From Emiliania huxleyi CCMP1516 (taxonomy: Eukaryota > Haptophyta > Isochrysidales > Noelaerhabdaceae), in assembly GCF_000372725.1 (NCBI RefSeq), contig NW_005201392.1, positions 925,620 to 989,619 of the forward strand: DNA of 64,000 nt. The letters are read 5' to 3'. The position numbers and the translations under genes are program-made. The notes under the pieces are model-generated. The model did not search any database. It was not told the DNA's origin and saw only the letters and a program-made list of their open reading frames with translations. Of this stretch, positions 19,501-28,732 are shown in pieces (positions within the stretch are counted from its first letter, which is position 1; every line of letters begins with the position of its first letter).

Positions 19501-22500
19501 GTGGCAGTCGCGGCAGACGCTCCGAAGAGGCTCTGGAGGGGCGCCGACGCTGCCTGCAAAGGCACTGCGCCGCTCGTCGCCGCGGTCGCAGACCAAGCGC
19601 GCGTTCACAGACCAGTCCTTGAGCGGCGGCGGCCTCGCTCTCAGGGTGCTGCGCTTGGCGTCCAGCGCCGCCGAGAGAAGCTTGCGGAAGGCCGACTGCT
19701 GCCGGTCGGTCTCGTCGATGGCCTCGTGCAGCTTGAGCACCGAAGAGACGAGCACCTGTGTGGCGTCAGCCGCACTCTTTGCGAAGGCGACAGGGCGAGG
19801 AGGGCGAGGCGGCCGGGCCGTCATCACCTCGGTCGACCAAGCGCCAGACACGTTCTCGACGATCGCAGCCGCGACCCGGTCGCGGCAGGTGGAGAGGCCG
19901 TGAGTGCCGAACCTCCCCGCCGCGACGTACCCCAGCACCAGCGCCTCCTGCAGCTCCTAGGATAACGCAGACGCAGCGCTAGCGAATAGCGTCGGAAGTG
20001 GAGTCTCTACCTATGAGCGGCCCCCGAGATGCCTTTGCGCCAGCGCCGAGCAGCAGCCTCCCGATCGATGAGCGATGTACCGTTGCAGGCGCCTCGGTGA
20101 CAGGATGGCGGATGGCGCCGAGAAGCAGTGCCAGCCACTCGCCGCTGCACGCCACCGCCGCCGCGTGCGCCTCGTCCGCCAAAAGCACCGTGATGGCCCT
20201 CAGCAAAGGTGCGCTGCATGGGAGAGAGGACTGCAGCGAGGGCAAACACCGCTCCGCCAAACCCATGACGAGGAGGAGTCCGGCGGTCTCGACGAAGCGA
20301 GGCGACGCAACCGAAAGGATCGGAGCATCTGCTCCCTCCGCCGCCCCCTCCGCCAACCGTGCGCAGAGCTGCCGCACTGACGAGTCCGCAAGGCTATTCC
20401 ACGCCTCACTGTCGGGCGGCAGGTCCGTGCGCAAGCTCACAAGCGCTCTCAGGAAGGGAAGAGAAGCCGCAGGAAACCGCTGCTCGTTGTGCAGGATGGC
20501 GCGGGTGGCGATGCCACGCCGGTGCTGCAGGCCGCCTTCGGCCGCTGCGACCTCGATCGGTGCGAGAGTCCTCACAGAAGCCCGCAATGTTCGAGCCAGA
20601 GCGTTCTCTCCCCCTCCTCGAGACTGGACACTGGCCGCCGGCAAGCGAAGCCGTGGCTCAAGCTCCACGGCGAGGTTGACGCAGTGGCTGTCCGAACCCT
20701 CCTCCTCCACCTCGTCTCGCAACATGAGCAGCAGCTCCCACCCGCTCGCGTGCAAAGCCTCCAAGCCGCTTTCCGCCATTGCCTCGCAGAAGCACGCCCG
20801 AATCGATGCCTTCAGCGCCGGCCAGCCGTGGAGGCGAATAGCGTCCGCGAGATGACGTGACACGTGCAAGGCACCCAAGCCACAAGGTGAGACTGCCAGG
20901 CATTTTGCTGCTGTCTCCACGACCCTGCTGCAATCACAAGCGGAGACGCCGGGCCGGGCAGCAAGCTCGAGCAGCTCGAGCGACGGATCGAGCCGAGCCG
21001 TGCAAACTTTCAGCAGGGAAGACACGTCCTTGCTCCCGGCGAGCGACGCCTCGCTGGGCGCGCGGCCGGCTTCGACCTCGTCGAGCGCAGCGCGGAGCCG
21101 CGAGATCGCAAACTCAGGCGGCAGCACGCCCAGCCTTGACGCGCGGGGCCACAGCACGAGAGCTTCTCGAGAGAAGCGCTCCACGAACGGCTCGGTCTGG
21201 GGCCAGACCATGCCGCCGCCCTCCGTGGCGTCCGGCTTCTCGCCCTCCCAGTAATCGGCCTATTTCACCCACGAACTCTATCAGTCCGTTCTCGCCCTCG
21301 CGTTCATGAGCTGAATACCAATCAAATCTCGTGCTAGACGAGCGCCTGAGCATACTCCGTGCCGTCGAGCGAGAGCAAAGCGCAATGCTGCGGAGTCACA
21401 CCAGCCGCGGCGAGGCGATGCGGAACCTCGTGCCAAACGACGCTCAGGTCGATCTTGAAGGGCGGCCCATGGCTGTTCAGCCGAGTCACGGCGCGCGTCA
21501 GAGTCGCCAGCAGCACGTCAAAACCCGCCTCGTGCAGAGCAGCGGAGAGCGCGGCCCCGTCACCCTTCAGCGAAGCCAGACTCGTCGCCGCGGCGCCGGC
21601 GGCGTCGCGGGGGAGAAAGTAAACGAGCTTGGAGGGAGGCGCGACGCCGCTGCCGCTGCTTGGCTGCGCGGTGCTGCTGCCTTCGCTGCTGCCGCCTCGC
21701 CGCGACGCCTCCCAAACGGTGGCCAAACGCGCGAGCCGCTCTGACGCCGAAGACTGCGACGGAGGGAGGGGCACCGTGCCGTCCGTTCGTAGGTCGTAGA
21801 TCAAGCTCAATCGGTGGCCTTGGGCGGGTGGATGTCGCGCGCTCTCGCAGCGTGCGTAGAAGGCCTAGTAAGCCAAGCTGATTGTGGGACAGTAGTTGAT
21901 CAGTCGCCTCACCGGAGCGGGAGAACTCGGCCTCGACGCGCGAGCACCGCGCCGCAACCGCCGGCTCCGCCTCTTCAAGCAAACACTGGTGCCGGCGGCT
22001 GCGGACAACCAACGCGCCCCCCGAGCGAACCGACGGCAACGCGACCTCCAGCTGCGCAAAAACGCCCTCACGCAAGTCTGTCGCGGCCGAAGACGACGGC
22101 GGTGCGCTACCAGCCGAGCAGAGCCGCAACCCTCGCAGGACAGAGCTGACCTCCGTCGTCTTGTCGACACCGAGCGCCCTCAGCGCCTTGCGCACAGCCG
22201 GCCGGAGAGACTCCTCCCACTCTTTGATCGCCCCCAGCTCCAGCCTCTCAGCCCTGACCCAGACGCCGCAGCCGTCCGAAGCTGGCTCGCCCAGCGACCG
22301 GAGCGCCTGCGCGTGCGCCTCTGGCAGCGGGAAAGCGACCGGCTCCGCCATGCCCTCCGCCCGCAGCAGCGGCGGCACAAAGTCCACCGACGCCGCGTGC
22401 GCGAGAGTGCCTATAGCAACGTTCCTAGAGGGCTCCCACATAAGGCTCGTAAGTCGAACGACGCCGCGGTGGCAAGCGGACCAGACGGCTTGAGGCTGGC

Positions 22501-24378
22501 AACCACCCGCAATAGGCGCCTGCGCACGTCTGCCTCCCCGCCCTCCTCGTCGTCGCTGCCACCAGCCGGCGGGAGGGCGGGCAACGCCGCCGCGAATGCC
22601 GCGGCGTCAGGCGCGGGCTGCGGCGCAGGCGGCGGAGCGGCTGCCGCCCCAGCATCCAGCGCCGAGCCGTACAGCCGCGCCAGCTCCTCGTCCCCTCGGA
22701 CTGCGGCGGCGATGTGCCTCGAGAGCAGAAGCACGCGCGGCGAGCACAGCTCCGCCTCCGCCGCAGGCCGGTAGAGCACTCCTGTGGGGCATGTCATGGA
22801 GCAGTGCATGGTCATGGACGTGCCATGGACACCTCCGCCGCTGGCTGGTAGAGCTCTCCTCCCGGCGGCTGCGGCGACGCCTCTTCGTACGCTTCTCTGC
22901 CGGCGAGGTCGAGAAGCTCCTCGAGCAAGTACCTAATTATGAGTGCGTCGTCAATGACTACTCAGGCGCTGTCGGCGAGGCGAAGAGCTCCTCCGTCGAG
23001 AGACTTTGCGACGGCGGCGGCGCCGGCGGCGGCCGAGGTGTCAGGGCCACCCGGCAAGCCAGAGAGGGCGGCGAGGAGGAAGGGGGCGGGCGGAGGGGCG
23101 GCGGGAGGGGGTTGCGACGGCCGCGGCGGCGGCGGCGGCTGCATCTTTGGCGACTTGACGTCAGAGCCGCCCTCGCCTGTTCTCAATTCATACCAGCAAT
23201 TTGCTAATTCATCAGACTTGGCGGCACGCCGTCTGAGCCGCCCTCGCCGCCCCTCGCTTCGCCGCCTTCGCCCCCTCCCTCCCTTCCTCTCACCGCCAAA
23301 TCAAACTCATCCAGGCACATGTCGCGGAGGTCCCCGCTCGGTAGCACCGCACCCACTGCACTCCGCACCGCACCGCTGCCTCCTCGCCCCCCGCCGCCGG
23401 CCTTCGCCGCCACCGCCTCCAGGGTGGATCGGACCAGTCGCCAGCACCGCAGGGCCGAGCCGGAAGGAATGCGGAGGGGGGCGGAGCGAGCCCCGTCTGG
23501 GTGAGCGCGGGCGAGCAGCTCGCGCACGCCTGGAGAATTCTCCAGGATGAATCAATCGATGACTTCATTCGGCTTGGCTGTAGCAGCAGCTCCCGCACGC
23601 CTTCCGCCGCGAGGTCGTCAGCACCAGCCTGGCTTGCACCCGCCTCCGGGGCGGCGGAGGACGACCCGCCCGCCTCCTCACCTGTCTGCGGCTGCACTGC
23701 CGGCGCCGCTGCTGGGTGCGGCTCCACCGCTCCAATATTGCTCTGCGGGTGCGGCTCCACGGCTGAAACCCCGGCTGCTGGGTGCGGCTCCACTGCTCCC
23801 GCCTGCGCAGCCGGGGCGGAGGGCGGCTCTGGTGGAGGAGGAGGCGGCGGCTGGCTGTCCTCGAAGATGAAGCTGTCGTGGCCCGCGCGATCGCCTGGCG
23901 GCTCCACCTCCATCTCGTCCTCCTCGCCCAGCGAAGCCTCCTCCTCGCCCGCCTCGACGGAAGAGGCGGCGGCAGAGGCGGAGGCGGTGGAGGCGGCGGG
24001 GTCGGCAACGGCTCGGAGGACGTAGCGAAGGTCGTTAGCGGCCGACCGTGGCTGGCTGGCCGGCTGCCCAAAGGTCACCACGCCGCCTTCTCCCACCACG
24101 GCGCTCGCCGCCGCTTCCGCCGTCGAGAGGAGGAGAGTGGCTGAGGCGCCGTGCTGCACTCGGCAGCCGTTCTTGCGCGAGACGTCCTCGATGCGTACGC
24201 TCCTGCCGTCCTCGGAGACGTGGATGACGGCGTGTCGCCGCGAGATGTGCCCAGCGCTGAGCGAGATGGTTTGTGAGTCGTCGCGGCCGACGGTGAGCTT
24301 CGCGCCCGGTGCGAGCGCAATTCGCGAGGGCCGGCCGGCGCGTGCGCCATTCACCGTGCTCACAAGAGCGAGCTCCAT
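16540..24378 (-). CDS. FHA / 2OG-oxygenase-like / SLIP-GC GTPase fusion protein
   Basis: Start ATG 24378. Exons in order, all phase-compatible: 24378-23601, 23529-23248, 23176-23005, 22932-22859, 22781-22482, 22410-21913, 21818-21346, 21259-20033, 19956-19453, 19388-19265, 19197-19163, 19082-19020, 18942-18904, 18833-18492, 18446-18051, 17984-17430, 17346-about 17185, 17157-about 16990, 16974-16540. That is 1,954 codons to 17430, about 2,200 in all. Domains: FHA (residues about 15-105: VGRDDSQTISL, HISRRHAVI, DVSRKNGCRV); Pro/Glu-rich linker; 2OG-Fe(II)-oxygenase-like fold (residues about 545-900: LPSVRSGGALVVR, GHRLSLIYDLR, REALVLWPRASRLGVL) whose usual HxD reads ATD; and a dynamin-like GTPase of the SLIP-GC type (P-loop AGDTGAGKST at about 1712, DVPG, SKAD, VFPVSSRD). 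The tail is KRPR-rich, so nuclear. Most introns are 64-86 bp with GC or GT donors. The 17185-16974 joins are unresolved. It could still be two or three genes if annotated without the GC introns. Confidence 0.7.
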
Positions 24379-25970
24379 CGCAGAGCGGTGTTTGGCGACG
24401 TATGGAGAAGGGTCACGACAATGGTCGGAATGTCGATTGGAAGTGGAGAGCGCGCGAGGAAGAGTCGCCCGCGCTGCCTTTTTTTTACGAGGTTCTCTCG
24501 TCTCGAGGTTGTTCGAGGGGGATATCCTTTGGCCGCGTTGGGTAGCGAGGATTGGTGTGACGCGATCCACGCAGGCGTGTTTTCTGACGGCCGACCGACC
24601 GTCAGTGCACGGAGTTGCCCCTTCTCCGACTGCCCCGGCTAGTTCCCGAGGTCGTCGGGTGTGACCCCTCCCTGCCTGCGTCCCCCGCCCGAGACCTAGC
24701 GCGGGTGGGTTGGAGGGGGCTCGCTGCAAGGAAAGGCGGTGTAAGAAGCCAATCCCCGTAGTCCGCCCCGCTCCTCCCCATCGGGCCGCATAAGCGGCCA
24801 CGCCTCGCAGATTCGTTTCTCGCGCCTGGGTCAGGCGCGCGGGGCATCCCCCGGGTCTGCAGCTGCTGTCGAGCCGAGGCGGCGGCAGCCGCCGCAGCTG
24901 CACCGCCTCCCGTCGCGCCGCGGTCGCCGCTCCCTCAGCGCCGTCTCCGCGTCGTCACCCGCCGTAGCTTCTCCTCCGCCGCCGCTGCCCGCCCCCGAGA
25001 GTGCGGCGGCGGTGTGAGTGGTATAGTCAGGGTATAGTGCAAGGGAGGCGTGTGTGCGTGTCTGCCGCAGATTGCTGCCGTTGTCTGCGCCGCGATCCGC
25101 CGCCGCGGGCGCCGCCGCGCCGCCGCCGCCTGCGCTCGCCGCCGCCTCGTAGACGACTCCTCTCCGGAGAGCCGCGCAGCGGGCCGCGAGGTTGAGGTCA
25201 GAGAGCAGCAGGGTTGAGATCACAAAATCGGCCAATTTTGAGGTTGCTCGAGAGAGCCTGGAAATGGTCCCGCGCCGTAGCCCCGGTGCCGGCGCATCAC
25301 GTCTCAGCCGCGAGGGGCCGGTTCTGCCGCGCAGTCGAGCAGCAGGAGGCCAGGAGCTCAGGGGCAACTTTGATCTTTGTCGACAAACCGGTTTCGGCGA
25401 AGACTTACGAGGACACCGATCCGAACGAATTTTTCGACTGCCTTTTTTCGGAAGGTGCCGCAATGTATGCAGAAAGGAGAGGGGGGGAAAGGGAGATTTA
25501 CTTGGAGCACTTGGCGGCAAGACTTGCTTGGGAGTGCGGTCATCAACCTCACATCCAGGGCCGGGGAGCTATGAATGAATGAAGCGCCACCCCCAGACAA
25601 AAACAAAACATCTCTGACTCTCTCTCCCTAGCTCTCTCCCACCCAGCGGGCCGATGATCGCGGCATCGGGCTGCGGCCTAGAGAGCCCTCCCTGACTGAC
25701 CCTGTGGGGTGCGCGGTCGCAGGGCAGGGGTTATAGAATCTTACAACAAAGCTCCCGGGGATTTAGTAGCTTAACACGGGGTCCCGTACCGCGCGGAATC
25801 GACCCTATCCAGTGCTCAAGTGCTCAACACGGTGCGGCTGGGGGCCCCGGGGGTGTGGGCGCTCGGCGCTTTGACCACCCAAGACAGCTTGGAGAGCTCC
25901 CGGTCCCGCAACATTTCGTAACGATTGTCGCTATTGGCCATCTGCCTCCTTCTCTCTCCTTCTTCTACAA
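24379..25970. other. Intergenic region with repeats R3 and R4
   Basis: Promoter side of the FHA gene and, on the right, of the gene at 25971. A diverged R3 copy lies at about 25500-25575 (CACATCCAGGGCCGGGGAGC) and the reverse-complement R4 copy at 25779-25829 (GGAATCGACCCTATCCAGTG). The GC-rich 24830-25160 block shows a weakly periodic Ala/Arg frame on both strands but no motif. I call no gene. Confidence 0.45.
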
Positions 25971-26842
25971 ATGTCGTCGGCACCGACGGAGCCCGACGTT
26001 GTTGTGACCGGTTTCGTGAGCCCGGGACCGGCGCCTCCGCCCTCGAGCGAGAAGAAGAACGGCAAGGCGAAGAAGACGCTCGCCGACATCCGTGGCTTCT
26101 GCGACCTGCCGGCGTCCACGACCGCAACCATCGCCACTGGCGGCATGGGCAAGAAGAAGGGCAAGCCGATCGAGGCAAAGATCCACCAGGCCGTCCACCA
26201 GAAGAACGATAAGGTGGGCCAGCTCACGGGCCGCGCCATGTACATCGTCAATCCGGTGTATGATGACAACGCGGCGTTCAAACAGCTCATGAGCGACAAG
26301 TTCTACCAGAACCCGCGCTACTTCAAGGACCTCGGATGTGGGCGGTCCGCGCGCCGAGCAAGGAACTGGCGGTGGTGATGCGCCTCACGCCGCCATCCTC
26401 GCCTCACCTAATCTCCGCACCACGGGCAAAGCGGCTCAACCCCGAGCTCGACGTCTCGCCCATGGACAACCCGGCCATCAAGCCACTCGAGTTCACGCTC
26501 GTCATGTCGGCGACGCAGTTTGAGACGAAGGAGAAGGGCCTGCTCCCGCCCTCGCTCGTCATGATGGGCAAGAACACGTATACGAAGTCAAGGACTACGT
26601 CAAGGCCAAGTTCCCCACGGTCGACTACGTGGACCTCGTCTTCCCCGGCCCGGAGGGCCCGAAGAGCATCATCAAGACAGCCTGTGGGTGCTTCCCATCG
26701 CCGCCCAAACCGCCTGGACTGGCACCCTCGAGGTGGATCTCGAGTTCTCGACGCGGAGGACGACGACAGCGACGAGAGGAGGACAAGCAGGACGGCAACG
26801 CGCTCTTCGACGACGAGGCTGAGGAGGAGGAGAAGGAGGAGT
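25971..26842 (+). CDS. Unidentified protein with acidic tail, reading frame disrupted
   Basis: ATG at 25971. The first exon encodes MSSAPTEPDVVVTGFVSPGP, a basic stretch (KKKGKPIEAKIHQ), GRAMYIVNPVYDDNAAFKQL and FYQNPRYFKDL. After an unresolved junction near 26340-26430 the frame continues as LNPELDVSPMDNPAIKPLEF and TLVMSATQFETKEKG, then VKAKFPTVDYVDLVFPG. The end is acidic: DKQDGNALFDDEAEEEEKEE, stop at 26840-26842. Between 26685 and 26790 coding-like sequence (WTGTLEVDLEF, DAEDDDSDE) switches frame at least twice within 100 bp with no room for introns, pointing to small indels in the assembly or in the gene itself. No family recognised. It is almost head-to-tail with the SLX1-like gene. 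Confidence 0.5.
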
Positions 26843-26845
26843 AGG

Positions 26846-27341
26846 ATTCGGCGTGGCGCGTCTACTTCCTGCGAGACGAGAGCGGTCGGAGGACTCTTAC
26901 GTCGGCGCGAGCCCCGGACCCCGTGGCCGACGACTGCGCCAGCACAACGGCGAGCTCTCGGGAGGTGGCGCGCCCGCCGCGGGACGGCCGTGGCGCATTC
27001 TGCTCGTTGTGCGCGGCTTCTCCTCGAAAAGCGATGCGCTCGCTTTCGAGTGGGCGTGGCAGAAGCCGCACACGAGCCGGCACATTGCGCGACAGCGGGG
27101 TGTGTGTGAACGCCATAGGAGGTATTTTCTTCTCAATAACAAGGCTGTGAAGGGGTTCGGGAAGTGCGGCACGCGGTCAAAAGTGTCGGTGCGGTTAGCG
27201 GCGCTCGCGCGCTGCTCGTGCACGGCCATTGGGCCGCGTGTGCGCTTCATGTCCGTGTGTGTGCTCCCGAGGAGTGTGGAGAGGCGTTGCGGGACGTCCG
27301 CCGCGCCGCCGCGGGGCTCACGTGCGGACCGCCGTGAAGCG
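26846..27341 (+). CDS. SLX1-like GIY-YIG structure-specific endonuclease
   Basis: The GIY-YIG core is recognisable: VYFLRDESGRRT (26855-26895), YVGASPG, the hallmark RRLRQHNGELSGG, then GRPWRILLVVRGFSSKSDAL and FEWAWQKPHTSRH (to about 27085), which parallel SLX1 point by point. SLX1 with SLX4 resolves branched DNA (Holliday junctions, flaps) in the nucleus. VYFLRD and YVGAS are in different frames separated by one base, so an indel or sequencing error lies near 26893. No in-frame ATG precedes VYFLRD; the region may be an internal exon after the TAG at 26840-26842 used as an acceptor. The C-terminus (HWAACALHVRV to a stop at 27341) lies in a third frame and probably follows an intron. The usual C-terminal RING-like domain is not seen. 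Confidence 0.6.
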
Positions 27342-27365
27342 AGTTCTTTGACTTTGATGTCGCGC

Positions 27366-27414
27366 ATGTGCATGCACATGCTCATGCACATGCACATGCA
27401 CATGCACATGTCGG
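27366..27414. repeat. (CATGCA)n microsatellite
   Basis: Imperfect tandem CATGCA/CACATG hexamers downstream of the SLX1-like gene; strongly self-complementary. Confidence 0.85.
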
Positions 27415-27616
27415 GAGACTGATGGGTCAAAAGCACAACTCGTCAATCGACACGTCGCGCGCCGATCCGCACACCGAGGTTCTTGGTTGGCGCGGCCCAT
27501 TCACGTAAACGCACAACCCCGGACCCGATTCACACAAAAACACCCCAACCAAAGTAAGACGCCCCGCCGTGGTCCAGGAGCCAGACTTCCTAAGACGCCG
27601 GCTCACCATTCCTGCG

Positions 27617-28045
27617 ATGAAGGGCACGCACCGGACCTGGTATCGCTCAGACTATCGGCCGCCTCCGCGCCCCGCCCGGCCCGCCCTTCCGCTCGCCGCC
27701 ATTCCGCCGGCCGCCCTCGCCGCCATTCCCGGCCGCAACTCTCGCGCGCAGACGCGGGGGCCTTGGGGGGTCGGGTTCAAGGGGCGTAGGCGGCGGCGCA
27801 AGTGCTGGCGGCCGACGAGCGCGGCCTACAGCCGGCGCGCCTACAGCTTGCGCCACGCCGCCACCCCGTCCCTCGCCTCCCCCTTCAACCTCATCCCGTA
27901 CGGCAGCAATCTCCCTTCGGACGGAGGGGAGCCGGCCGACTGCGACAACCTGGGGTGGCTCGACCCGTGGGGCACGATGCTAGGCGAAGACCTCGCCGCC
28001 CCCCCGCGGGCGGCCGACGAGGCGGAGCCCGAAGCGGCCTTCTGA
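27617..28045 (+). CDS. Unidentified 142-residue basic-to-acidic protein
   Basis: ATG at 27617 opens a frame of 142 codons to TGA at 28043-28045. The first half is Arg/Pro-rich (RTWYRSDYRPPPRPARP, GFKGRRRRRKCWRP); the second is less biased and ends GWLDPWGTMLGEDLAAPPRA with an acidic tail. Tyr/Trp content and the change in composition argue for coding, but there is no recognised domain and no conserved neighbour. Bases 28046-28732 downstream are GC-rich with no gene that I can support. Confidence 0.35.
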   Translation: MKGTHRTWYRSDYRPPPRPARPALPLAAIPPAALAAIPGRNSRAQTRGPWGVGFKGRRRRRKCWRPTSAAYSRRAYSLRHAATPSLASPFNLIPYGSNLPSDGGEPADCDNLGWLDPWGTMLGEDLAAPPRAADEAEPEAAF

Positions 28046-28732
28046 AAAGGGAGCGCGCAGAGACGACCCTCTCCTCCCCCCCCTTCTTCCGGGCCTTCGT
28101 CTCGGGGCCCTCGATCCGGACCCTTTCTTCCGGGCTCGCCCCCCCGCCCCCGCCAGCCCCACGCGCGGTGGCATCAGGGCGCGCGCTACCCGTCACAGGC
28201 TTCACGGAGGCCTCCTTCGGCCAGAAGCCAGTCGGCGGGTGCCGCGCCTTGCGGGCGTGCAGCGTCTCCCCCCTCTGCGCCCTTCTACGCGAGGGGAGGA
28301 GGTGAGCAGAGCGCTCGCGCCCTGCCCGCTGCCCGCGTGCCGCCTCGCCTCCCCGAAGTGCGGTGCGCTTCCCGGTGGGCTGACCCACCTCCGTTGCTTT
28401 TGCAGCCTGCCACGCGCCGGCCAGAGCGTGGAGCCCGCCGGCTGGCTTCTGCCTCGCCAAACGGGACGACGCCGCGCCGCCCGCCCGCCCGCCGCCAACC
28501 AGCAGCTTTGGGACGCCTCGAAGCCAGGGCACGGTGGCCTCCCGGCCAGCGCGCCGCGCCGCGGGAGAGTGCTGGCCTTTTGCGAGTCTTGGATAGCCTT
28601 AAGGGTTTAAATTTCTTTTAACAAAAGAAAAAAACGGCAACAGGGGTTGGTGAACCACGAACTAAATTTCTTCTCCTCCGGCACCACGGCCCGTACTGCA
28701 CGACGCCGCCTCGAGACGCAAGCGTCCTCGAG

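Noticed and set aside
24831-25582. Frames on both strands in a GC-rich block
   Set aside because: No motif, composition equals background, and the end overlaps a dispersed repeat.
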